The notes beneath the pieces were generated by a model, which had not been told where the DNA came from, ran no database searches, and was given only the letters and a program-made list of their open reading frames with translations. The translations under genes and the position numbers were made by a program. Positions 1-7,399 of a stretch of 7,844 bases of DNA are shown piece by piece. Source of the stretch: DATFKA01 sp042095835 (GTDB lineage Bacteria > Bacteroidota > Bacteroidia > Chitinophagales > Saprospiraceae); contig JBELML010000200.1 in NCBI GenBank assembly GCA_042095835.1, positions 1-7,844 of the forward strand, read 5' to 3'. Position 1 is the stretch's first letter; each line of letters opens with the position of its first letter.

Positions 1-74
1 ACTTAATTTCGAGTAATAAGCATTTCTTTTTAAGTTTTTATTTCAATGAGTTTGCCCTAATTAAAGATAGGAGG

Positions 75-198
75 ACACCACTATATCATCACATCACCAC
101 ATCATCACATCACTACATCATCACATCACCACATCATCACACCACTATATCACCACATCACCACATCATCACATATCACACCACTACATGTCGTCACA
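75..198. repeat. Tandem repeat with 16-bp unit (two related octamers), immediately downstream of the ATPase gene
   Basis: The core unit on the plus strand is ATCATCACATCACCAC. Consecutive copies start at 85, 101, 117, 133 and 149. Copies 1 and 3 are identical, copy 2 differs at one base (CCAC to CTAC), and copies 4 and 5 differ at a few. From 165 the register is disturbed by a short insertion or partial copy, then degenerates through 188-205. A partial copy precedes at about 75-84. Each unit is itself two octamers of the form ATCAYCAC, so the basic period is 8. No G occurs on the plus strand from 75 to 189, so a minus-strand transcript running out of the ATPase gene would contain no C here and should be nearly unstructured. 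The array abuts, and its last degenerate copy runs into, the TGA stop at 199-201. There are no unique spacers, so it is not a CRISPR array. Its function is unknown; copy-number variation by slippage is expected for such arrays. Confidence 0.9.
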
Positions 199-3100
199 TC
201 ACTCCTTCCGGCGTTCAATAACATCCCGAATACCTTCCAGGCCATCGTTAAATCCGGAGAGCTGTGTCAATACTCTTGCCATTGGATCTTCCTCGTTATT
301 CCCCTGGAAGAGTTTGTTTTTATTGAAACTCTTTTTGATGGCTTCCCAGCGTAGCTGTTCTTCCTCCGTCATCTTTCCGGTGAGTTCCTTTAATTTCAGG
401 CGATTCGCTTCGGCATCAGAAGTTAGGGTTTGTGACTCGCCGGCATAGTGGGCCTGGATCAAGGTTTCTAATTCTTGATCATTCATGATCGGGATGATCT
501 TTTCGGCCAACTTATTCATATTACGATAGGAGCCTTGGAGTTTGAAAGCCGGCTCAGTTCGATAAGCATCTGTCATAGCTGCCGAACGAATATATTCTTG
601 GTTGACCGCAAGAATGACATCTCGTACCCTTAGCATTTTCTGCATCACCTCAAAAGCTTCTTTCAATTCTGCATTAGAATAATTGCCTTCCAAGTCGAGA
701 TTATCCAAGCTTCCCTGCTCTGCCGCGCCTACCAAAGCATAAACATCTTGCATACTTTTGGTCGCTAAAACTTGCAGACTGGCATTGGAGGTCAAAGCAT
801 TTTCGATATAACTCAATTTAAAGACCTCGTCTGAATCGCCGATAATATCACCTAGATTATAGATATCTGCACGGTTGGCCAACATATCTGGAATTTGAAA
901 GCGTGTGCCACTTTCTGTATAAGGGTTACCAGCCATGACCACCGCTACCCGACGACCTCGTAGATCATAGGTTTTGGGCACTCCTTTATAGACGCCCTCA
1001 ATTTTACGTTGTGCGTCACAAAGAGAGATGAACTTCTGAAGAAACTCAGGGTGACAATGCTGAATATCATCAAGATAAAGCATAATATTATCGCCCATCT
1101 CTAATGCGAGATTCAACTTCTCCAATTCTTTTCTAGCTGCAATACTTGGTGCATCTTGTGGTGCCAGAGAAGTAACATCGTGACCAATAGCAGGGCCGTT
1201 CACCTTTACAAAAATCAGCCCCAAAGCATGGGCAATATATTCCATCAAGGTAGTCTTTCCGTAACCTGGAGGAGAAATCAGTAACAACAGCCCCATACGA
1301 TCCGTCCGCGTATTTTCTCCAACCGTTCCTAGTTGCTTGGCAAAATTATCTCCAAAAATGGGTAGATAGACCTTATCAATGAGCTTATTTCTCACAAAAG
1401 AACTCAGTACTCGGGGTTTAAAATCATTGAGTTGGTTCTCCTTTTTAAAGCTGTCTACTAATGCTTTTTTAAGCCGGGTAAATTGTTGAAAATGCGGCAC
1501 TTCTTCGTTGAAATAGCGCTCCATCTTATCTCTAAATACATGAAAATCTAGATGGTACACTCCTTCCTCCAAGACCTCATGACTCCCTCGGAAACCATCA
1601 ATATCCAGCTTGGTTTTAACGGGTATAATCTCTGCTTTTTCGATATCCTGGCATTGTAGTAATACCGCCACTTCATCAAGATAAGGCCAGTTGTCTTCCT
1701 GCTCTAGTTGATCAAAAAAGGCGTGTACCCATTTTCTCAATAAATGATATTGCTCGAGTTTGCTGTCAGACAATTCATCAACTGTATTCCGAAAACGACC
1801 AATAGATTTTTTCTTTTTGATAAAGGCGTTGAAATCCTTGTACAATTGAGCGGCTTCACTACTCACTACAAAACCATCGTCACTGGTCAGCTCCCGGAAA
1901 AGATATTTCGCAGCATCTCTCACCATAAAGTTGGGGAATAAACCCGTAGCAGCTACAAATTGAGTGAGTTCTGTTTCTAATTCTGAAATCAGATAGTCAA
2001 ACTCATGTGTTTTGGGGAATACCTGTAAGATCACTCCCGCACTCTTGAGCTGATGATCCAGTAAAGATTTGCGCTCTGGATGGAGAAACTCCATCCAAAC
2101 CAACTTGGCGAAAGCCCTGGAAATAGGCGTATAATGTAAAAGGCCAACCGATTTACTCAAGCGTCGAAGCTCCAATAACAGACGGGTAGCGTCTTCGTCG
2201 TGGATACCCTTGGTATAGCCTTCAAGATATTTGGTATTGGCAATTTCCTGGACTTTGGGCAATAAGACCTCAAAGGTATTTTCTACCTGCATCAATTCTT
2301 TGGTCCGGAAGAGATCATAAGCCAAATACTCCGCGCGATAAACCTGCTTGTTCTCTGAAATAAAAGCTTGGTCCCAAAGGTCCTTTCTCTCCTTCAGCAA
2401 CTCATGCTCCATCGGGGCATAAAAATCAGTTCCTGTCAGGTGGTATTGGAGAATTTGGTCTTTTACGACAGTGGTCAATTCTAGAGCCTGCACGTTGACA
2501 CTAAATCGATGTTTGCCCAATTGAATCACATTGGCCCCATCGATATAAAGATCCTTTTTATCTCTCAGCTGGCGGATGGCCGTTTCCTTTAGGGTTTTGA
2601 GATCGGTTTGGATGGCGTTGGCCTTATTAGAATCTTCTAGATCCGTCAATCGTTGGATGATATCTCTGATCTTTTCGATCATTAAATCTGCTGCAAAGAA
2701 GCTATTGATCTCGTTGACTTCCTTGAAATTTTCTACTCTTTTTTGAATACCAGATAGTATGCGCTGGGCAGCAGATTGCAGAGCTGCAGTACGGTTATTG
2801 CGAGCCTCGACGAGGCTATTTTTTCTGCTTTCAAAGGCCGCATAGACCTCTTCGCGCTTATCTGCCAAAGTAGTGATAAAGGTATCAATCTCCGCAAATT
2901 TACTCTCCATCTCTTCCAACTGGACCATCAGCTTCGAGAGATATTCATCACATTTTTGTGGTGTATCCGCTACATCCAAGTAGTTGATGATGCTCTGATC
3001 AAGTAGTTTAAGCTGGGCATTAAATTCTGCCACAGATTCCGTACTGCGCAGTGTTTTCTGCTTGTTTTTAACGGCTGCCTTTTCTTGATTAAGCTGGGTA

Positions 3101-5052
3101 AACAGGCCGGAGATATTGTCAATGATGCGGGTCGTTTGGGTGGCATCATCAATTTTGAGGTTACTCACGATGTCAATGAGTAGTTCTAATTCTGCGCCAA
3201 TACCATCGTAGGCTTCTACCAACTGCTCAGCATCCTTTGCTGTTTTGACTTTAGCTAGATCACCTTGTTTATCCTGAATCTTTTGATGATAGGGGCGTAA
3301 AGCCTCTTCTTGCAATAGAAATTGCACACAATCCTCCGATAATTGGCTATTGGATTCGACCGCTTCTTTCTCTAATTCCTCGATGAGTACTAGGTCAGCG
3401 TATTTCAGGTCTTTCAATCCAATAATGTCCCCTCGTAATTTACGCAGCTGGGCCAACATCCCTACAAACGCGTCGATTTGATCGAAACTTTCTCTCTTGA
3501 TTTTTGCAAATAAACCCTGTGCGTGTGTTTGTATTTGCGCGATCGTTTCTTGCGTGTTGCGTTGGATGCGGACCTTTTTCTCGAACTCGTCGATAGCTGC
3601 GTTGGCTGTATCTCGAATGGAGACAAGGGGTTCGTCTATCCGAAAAGTCTCCTCTGCTTTGACCCAATAATAAGAATCGAGTAAATCTACTGATCGTTTT
3701 ACCAAATCGTCGTAGAGGTTGGCGTAGGAATCATCTTTGCCTATCAGGGTCAATATCTCCTGACATTCAGCCATGGCTTTCACGATGTCTTTATTGCCAA
3801 TTTTATATAAATAAGAGTCGGTGTGCGCTGATGGTGGTGTTTCACTCGCCACAAATGGCGTCTGCCAAATTTGGATAAGGTGGTGCTTTGTCGGCTCCTC
3901 CTCGCTTTTGAAATAACAAAGCTCTCCTTCGGGCAAAATGGTGAAGCCATTACAAATAATGGGCGTATTCACTTGTTGAGCAATGATATTATAATGCATC
4001 AAAATGTAAACACCTCTGATGTTATGATAAAAAACGAAGAGATAATCTTCTCCATTAGGAGAGACGATTCGTTTCTTAAATAAGAGGTCTTGCGGGCTCG
4101 TGTCAAAGAGTTTAAACTCCCCCGTTTGCAGATAGTATCCATTGGCAAATATTAAGCCGTGATTATCAGGGAGCAAAACGCCGGAATTGTCTAGCGCATC
4201 GATGCGCTGTACCTCCTGCATTTTCTCATTAAAAACAAAGTAGCGGTAGTCCTCTTGGTAGGGTCGAATGCGGAGCGCAATCAAATTGCCCAGATCAGCG
4301 TAGAAATACTCCGCATCATCCAGGGTTTGGTCTTTGAAGTCTACGGATTCGCGGTAAATCCCAAGGCCATCTTCCGTATTATCTTCTACTTTGATGGTCA
4401 AATCTCCACCTACCGTCTCTACAAATACCCTATCCAGGATACTAATGTGTGGATGCTGGCCATTGCGCTGCTCATCTCTACCTGCTCGCTTCCAGCGGAA
4501 CTCGTACTGGTCTGGGAAATGCACCTCATGATCCGAGCGATTATCAATATACTGCATCCCTTCGTCAGTAATCAACCACTTGAAGGTCTTGAAATCTTCG
4601 GCACCTTCTTTGAGGTGAAAAACCATATAGAGATATCTGCCTCTGACAGAGAAGCGTGCGAAATAAGCATCTTTATAATAGCGGTATAAATTGGCAAAGT
4701 CGGTCAAAAACTTCTCTTGCTCTAGTAAGGCAAGGTTGGTCTCCTGGAATTTAGCATCTCCGAACTGATATACACTAAACACATCACTCAGCTGGATACC
4801 TGAGCGCAGTCCCACGTGGACATTGTAACCAAAGATGGTATACTGCCCAACCGAAACGATATCACGGGCGATACAGTAGTTGCTGGTATTGATTCGATCA
4901 TTCGCAATCAATTGCGTCTCGATACCACCAAAAACCTCCTTACGAGCCTCGTTCAGTTGGCCCAATCGTCCTTTCAGATCACGAGCAAACTGCTGCAATC
5001 GTCCTTGGATGATTTCATAAGCACCTCCGTCTATTTGTGGATTGGTTGTCAA
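199..5052 (-). CDS. Giant DUF3686-type AAA+ ATPase (commonly labelled 'DNA repair ATPase')
   Basis: This 1617-residue soluble protein has no signal peptide or membrane segment. Residues about 40-480 are beta-rich, with repeated strand patterns such as RYLYMVF, YRYFVFN and DYLFVFYH. They match the DUF3686 region known to precede an AAA domain in this family; a propeller-like fold is my inference. Residues about 425-830 are charged coiled coil. Residues about 830-1215 are mixed alpha/beta of unknown role. The AAA+ module is at about 1215-1525: Walker A SPPGYGKTT (1260-1268), Walker B LYLDD (1325-1329, Asp in place of the usual catalytic Glu), sensor 1 AGN (1374-1376), a candidate arginine finger R1394 in LANRAD, and a sensor-2-like GSYR (1507-1510). 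No HExxH protease or nuclease motif is visible. The start is TTG at 5052; an in-frame TAA lies four codons further upstream and no in-frame ATG is near, so TTG (or less likely ATT at 5061) must be used. No Shine-Dalgarno is evident. The gene lies 167 bp after a flotillin gene. The 'DNA repair' label probably comes from SMC-like coiled coils; ATPase activity is well supported, but the cellular role is unknown. Confidence 0.88.
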   Translation of the reverse strand: MTTNPQIDGGAYEIIQGRLQQFARDLKGRLGQLNEARKEVFGGIETQLIANDRINTSNYCIARDIVSVGQYTIFGYNVHVGLRSGIQLSDVFSVYQFGDAKFQETNLALLEQEKFLTDFANLYRYYKDAYFARFSVRGRYLYMVFHLKEGAEDFKTFKWLITDEGMQYIDNRSDHEVHFPDQYEFRWKRAGRDEQRNGQHPHISILDRVFVETVGGDLTIKVEDNTEDGLGIYRESVDFKDQTLDDAEYFYADLGNLIALRIRPYQEDYRYFVFNEKMQEVQRIDALDNSGVLLPDNHGLIFANGYYLQTGEFKLFDTSPQDLLFKKRIVSPNGEDYLFVFYHNIRGVYILMHYNIIAQQVNTPIICNGFTILPEGELCYFKSEEEPTKHHLIQIWQTPFVASETPPSAHTDSYLYKIGNKDIVKAMAECQEILTLIGKDDSYANLYDDLVKRSVDLLDSYYWVKAEETFRIDEPLVSIRDTANAAIDEFEKKVRIQRNTQETIAQIQTHAQGLFAKIKRESFDQIDAFVGMLAQLRKLRGDIIGLKDLKYADLVLIEELEKEAVESNSQLSEDCVQFLLQEEALRPYHQKIQDKQGDLAKVKTAKDAEQLVEAYDGIGAELELLIDIVSNLKIDDATQTTRIIDNISGLFTQLNQEKAAVKNKQKTLRSTESVAEFNAQLKLLDQSIINYLDVADTPQKCDEYLSKLMVQLEEMESKFAEIDTFITTLADKREEVYAAFESRKNSLVEARNNRTAALQSAAQRILSGIQKRVENFKEVNEINSFFAADLMIEKIRDIIQRLTDLEDSNKANAIQTDLKTLKETAIRQLRDKKDLYIDGANVIQLGKHRFSVNVQALELTTVVKDQILQYHLTGTDFYAPMEHELLKERKDLWDQAFISENKQVYRAEYLAYDLFRTKELMQVENTFEVLLPKVQEIANTKYLEGYTKGIHDEDATRLLLELRRLSKSVGLLHYTPISRAFAKLVWMEFLHPERKSLLDHQLKSAGVILQVFPKTHEFDYLISELETELTQFVAATGLFPNFMVRDAAKYLFRELTSDDGFVVSSEAAQLYKDFNAFIKKKKSIGRFRNTVDELSDSKLEQYHLLRKWVHAFFDQLEQEDNWPYLDEVAVLLQCQDIEKAEIIPVKTKLDIDGFRGSHEVLEEGVYHLDFHVFRDKMERYFNEEVPHFQQFTRLKKALVDSFKKENQLNDFKPRVLSSFVRNKLIDKVYLPIFGDNFAKQLGTVGENTRTDRMGLLLLISPPGYGKTTLMEYIAHALGLIFVKVNGPAIGHDVTSLAPQDAPSIAARKELEKLNLALEMGDNIMLYLDDIQHCHPEFLQKFISLCDAQRKIEGVYKGVPKTYDLRGRRVAVVMAGNPYTESGTRFQIPDMLANRADIYNLGDIIGDSDEVFKLSYIENALTSNASLQVLATKSMQDVYALVGAAEQGSLDNLDLEGNYSNAELKEAFEVMQKMLRVRDVILAVNQEYIRSAAMTDAYRTEPAFKLQGSYRNMNKLAEKIIPIMNDQELETLIQAHYAGESQTLTSDAEANRLKLKELTGKMTEEEQLRWEAIKKSFNKNKLFQGNNEEDPMARVLTQLSGFNDGLEGIRDVIERRKE

Positions 5053-5057
5053 GAATA

Positions 5058-5143
5058 CAATGGTTTAATGGGCGAATAGATAAATGAGTGAATATGCTAG
5101 GATTATTGATGCATTCACGCATTGACCATTGGCACATTGATTA
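5058..5143. repeat. Degenerate 8-bp-period array in two inverted halves between flotillin and ATPase genes
   Basis: On the plus strand, AATG or AATA recurs at 5059, 5067, 5075, 5083 and 5091, an exact 8-bp period with the four bases between varying. In the right half the complementary word CATT recurs at about 5112, 5120, 5127 and 5135 (spacings 8, 7, 8), with a further ATTG at 5105. The two halves are therefore inverted relative to each other. The best-matching arms are 5083-5094 and 5112-5123 (10 of 12 Watson-Crick pairs plus one G-U wobble in the minus-strand RNA, 17-nt loop). The array ends only a few bases upstream of the TTG start of the ATPase, so it would form the leader of that gene's mRNA. 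It may influence translation or act as a binding site, or it may be an eroded repeat; function unknown. Confidence 0.6.
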
Positions 5144-5190
5144 AAAGCTGGCCCTCCGTCGATACTTGTGCATCGATTGAGAAGGACCAG
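5141..5190 (-). terminator. Probable intrinsic terminator or attenuator after the flotillin gene
   Basis: Read on the minus strand, CTGGTCCTTC (5190-5181) pairs with GGAGGGCCAG (5157-5148): ten base pairs, two of them G-U wobbles. Inside lies a second 5-bp stem TCGAT/ATCGA (5177-5173 with 5163-5159) closed by an 8-nt loop, with a small asymmetric internal loop between the stems. CTTTTAA follows directly (5147-5141). The hairpin begins 29 nt after the flotillin stop codon. The U tract is short (four), so partial termination or an mRNA-stabilising 3' hairpin is as likely as full termination. If functional, it would set flotillin expression apart from that of the ATPase gene. Confidence 0.5.
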
Positions 5191-5219
5191 GATTAGGATG
5201 ATGAAAATATCTTATTAAT

Positions 5220-7337
5220 CTATAGCAACTGATCGACTTTCTGCCCGCCGAGGCCAAGTTCAGTGACCTGATCGAAGAGGGACTGAATCGTGCTCTTCTC
5301 CTTGCCTTTGGCTTGGTCGTTGAGGCGTAGTAATAAGCCTGCTAATGTTAAATCTTTGAGGGTATTCGCCGAAATACCTGATTTATCAATAGCTGCTTTG
5401 ATCTTGGCTAAAAGTCCTGAAGCATCACCATTTCCAATCAAGGCATGTTTGATATCTTGCAGGTGTTGGCTATTACCGATCAGCTTATCGATGGTTTTAC
5501 CGCGATTCACAGAATTGAGTATGCTATTCACAAACTGCATTTCTCCGCCAATGATATCGATATTCGCACTCTTCAGCGCCTCTCCTAAGACTTTGGCTTG
5601 TGCATCTGCCACATCCTTCTGGACATGGATACCGGCCATCTCCACGGCACGCTCTTTCTCAAGTCGTAGTTTGAACTCTTCGTGTTCTTTTCCGACACCA
5701 TCTAGTTTCTGCATGGCGAGTGCTTTCTGCTCTACACCTTTAGCTTCGGCCGCGAACTGCTGCTCCATCACTTTGGCGGTAGCTAAGCCTTTCTGCTCTT
5801 CTACTTCGGCCTCCATGAGCCCTTGTTTTTTCAAAGCTTCGGCTTTGAGTTCGATGGCTTTTGCTTCGGCAGAGGCCTTCTTCTCTAGCACGTTGGCTTC
5901 GAGTTTACCTTCGAGTTCTTTAGCCTGTGCTTTGGCTTCGATGACTTGCGCTTCGGAGAGGCCGATCGTCGCTTCTTCGGCTGCTTTAGCTTCGGCACTG
6001 ATCTTTCTAGCTTCTGCTTCCTTAGCTGCTGCCTCTTTGGCTGCTTCTGCTTCGATGATTTTGGTTTGTGCTTCAATTTCGGCTGCTTGGCGACCTGCTT
6101 CTGCTTGGCGTTGCTGCTCAATAATTGCGGCATCTCCAACGGCTTCTGATTCGATGACGGTTTTTTCTTTCAGACGTTTGGCTTCGGCTAGTACCCGAGT
6201 ATCTTTGATGCGCTCCTCCTCCTCTACTACTTTTTTCTCTACCATGATCCGGTCGCGGATGACATCCTGGATATTCTTTTTCTCCTCTTCGATGGCTCTT
6301 TGCTTTTCGATCTCTGCCAGGGCTACGATTTTCTCCCTTTCGGTAAGTTCTAATAAGCGGTCTTTCTCTACGCGCTCATTCTCTACGGCTTCGGTGCGCT
6401 CCTTATTTTTCATAGCCACGATAACCTGGCGCATCTTGTTTTCCTCAGCGATTTCTAGCTCCTCATCGGTAGCGATCTTCACTTTTTGTGCTTTGAGGCG
6501 TTCCTCTTCACTCACTTTGACAATCTCTGCCCCTTCTCTAGACTTAATGTTGGCGATCTCTCTTTTTTGGCGCTCCTCTTTTTCAGCGAGCTGGCGCTCA
6601 TATTCGAGGATGGCTTCTCTGGCTTCTACATTTTGCTCCTTCAGGGTTTTTTCCTCTTCTCTACGGTAGTGGTTGGCTCTCACCTTTTGCTCTGCCGTGA
6701 GTTGAGTGATCTTCTTGATACCTTCAGCATCGAGGATATTCATTTCTTTTAGATAGGCAATATCTGTTTGTTCTAAATAATCTATAGAACAGTCATCTAA
6801 AATATACCCGTTCAAATCTTTACCAATGGTGCTTTGAATCTCTTGCTTAAAGCTATCTCTATTATCATATAACTCAATAAAATCAAAGCGTTTCCCTACA
6901 GTTTTGATAGCTTCAGAGAATTTGGCTTCAAATAATTCCCTTAAAGTTTGGGGATCTGAGGCTCTGACCGTACCAATAGTAGAGGCTACATTTCTAATGT
7001 CCTCAATATTCTGGTTATTAATCCTCACGAAGAAAACGACTTTGATATCTGCACGAATATTATCCTTACATATTAGACCATCTTCCTTCATCCTTGCAAT
7101 CTCTATTGTTTTTACAGAGAGATCCATAATTTCGTACATTTCAAAAACAGGAATTACAAAAAGTCCTTTATCTACGCCTACTCTACTCCGGAATCCAGTG
7201 GTTACAATGGCTCTACCTTGAGGTACTTTTTTATACCATCTGGCGAGAATGAGAATGATTCCTAAAATGATGACGGGAATTGCAATGATCCAAACATTGC
7301 CCAAGGCTTCTGCAATATTAATTTGTAGTAATATCAT
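5220..7337 (-). CDS. Flotillin-family SPFH/band 7 membrane scaffold protein (YqiK-like)
   Basis: Flotillins oligomerise on the cytoplasmic face of the membrane and organise microdomains. In the 705-residue product, residues about 14-35 form one hydrophobic anchor (NVWIIAIPVIILGIILILA), followed by the charged stretch RWYKKVPQGR. The SPFH/band 7 domain spans about 36-195 (including GLFVIPVFE and the long helix of AKFSEAIKTVGKRFDF). Residues about 205-585 are a very long coiled coil, first Glu/Lys/Arg-rich, then Ala/Glu-rich with many AEA/EAKA words at about 427-537. A C-terminal globular part (about 590-705) contains GGEMQFVNSIL. The protein is longer than B. subtilis FloT (about 509) or E. 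coli YqiK (about 553), mostly because of the coiled coil. I chose ATG at 7337 because it sits just before the hydrophobic anchor; an in-frame GTG at 7361 would add eight residues. The neighbours are a YqiJ-like OB-fold membrane protein 62 bp upstream and the AAA+ ATPase downstream. Stop is TAG. Family assignment is strong; the exact cargo or partner is unknown. Confidence 0.92.
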   Translation of the reverse strand: MILLQINIAEALGNVWIIAIPVIILGIILILARWYKKVPQGRAIVTTGFRSRVGVDKGLFVIPVFEMYEIMDLSVKTIEIARMKEDGLICKDNIRADIKVVFFVRINNQNIEDIRNVASTIGTVRASDPQTLRELFEAKFSEAIKTVGKRFDFIELYDNRDSFKQEIQSTIGKDLNGYILDDCSIDYLEQTDIAYLKEMNILDAEGIKKITQLTAEQKVRANHYRREEEKTLKEQNVEAREAILEYERQLAEKEERQKREIANIKSREGAEIVKVSEEERLKAQKVKIATDEELEIAEENKMRQVIVAMKNKERTEAVENERVEKDRLLELTEREKIVALAEIEKQRAIEEEKKNIQDVIRDRIMVEKKVVEEEERIKDTRVLAEAKRLKEKTVIESEAVGDAAIIEQQRQAEAGRQAAEIEAQTKIIEAEAAKEAAAKEAEARKISAEAKAAEEATIGLSEAQVIEAKAQAKELEGKLEANVLEKKASAEAKAIELKAEALKKQGLMEAEVEEQKGLATAKVMEQQFAAEAKGVEQKALAMQKLDGVGKEHEEFKLRLEKERAVEMAGIHVQKDVADAQAKVLGEALKSANIDIIGGEMQFVNSILNSVNRGKTIDKLIGNSQHLQDIKHALIGNGDASGLLAKIKAAIDKSGISANTLKDLTLAGLLLRLNDQAKGKEKSTIQSLFDQVTELGLGGQKVDQLL

Positions 7338-7399
7338 TGTGATATGGTTTTTTATAAACACTATTAGGGTTAATTTTCTGATCTGAGTGGAAGTAAATT

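Noticed and set aside
1..74. Promoter or terminator in the AT-rich left edge, including TTTG at 51-54
   Set aside because: No matching TAnnTTTG element lies at the spacing expected for a Bacteroidota promoter, and no convincing hairpin with a T tract was found.
75..198. CRISPR array
   Set aside because: The 16-bp units are directly adjacent with no unique spacers, and no cas genes are present.
188..448. Plus-strand open frame opposite the ATPase C-terminus
   Set aside because: It overlaps the ATPase coding end, shows no recognisable domain, and is one of several short frames expected by chance opposite a long gene.
199..5052. DNA repair function for the ATPase
   Set aside because: No nuclease, helicase or DNA-binding motif is visible and the neighbours are membrane proteins; the label is inherited from the family name.
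5015..5122. A 35-codon minus-strand frame starting in the octamer array and overlapping the ATPase start out of frame, as a possible leader peptide
   Set aside because: Its ATG is just one instance of the repeated AATG word, it has no ribosome binding signal and the product looks random.
5290..6669. A 459-codon open frame on the plus strand opposite the flotillin
   Set aside because: It is the antisense shadow of the Ala/Glu/Lys-rich coiled coil: its product is a Ser/Ala/Phe-rich low-complexity string with no domain, and the opposite strand encodes an unmistakable flotillin.
7338..7399. A separate promoter for the flotillin between the two membrane-protein genes
   Set aside because: The 62-bp gap is AT-rich but has no recognisable -33/-7 pair; co-transcription with the upstream gene is simpler.
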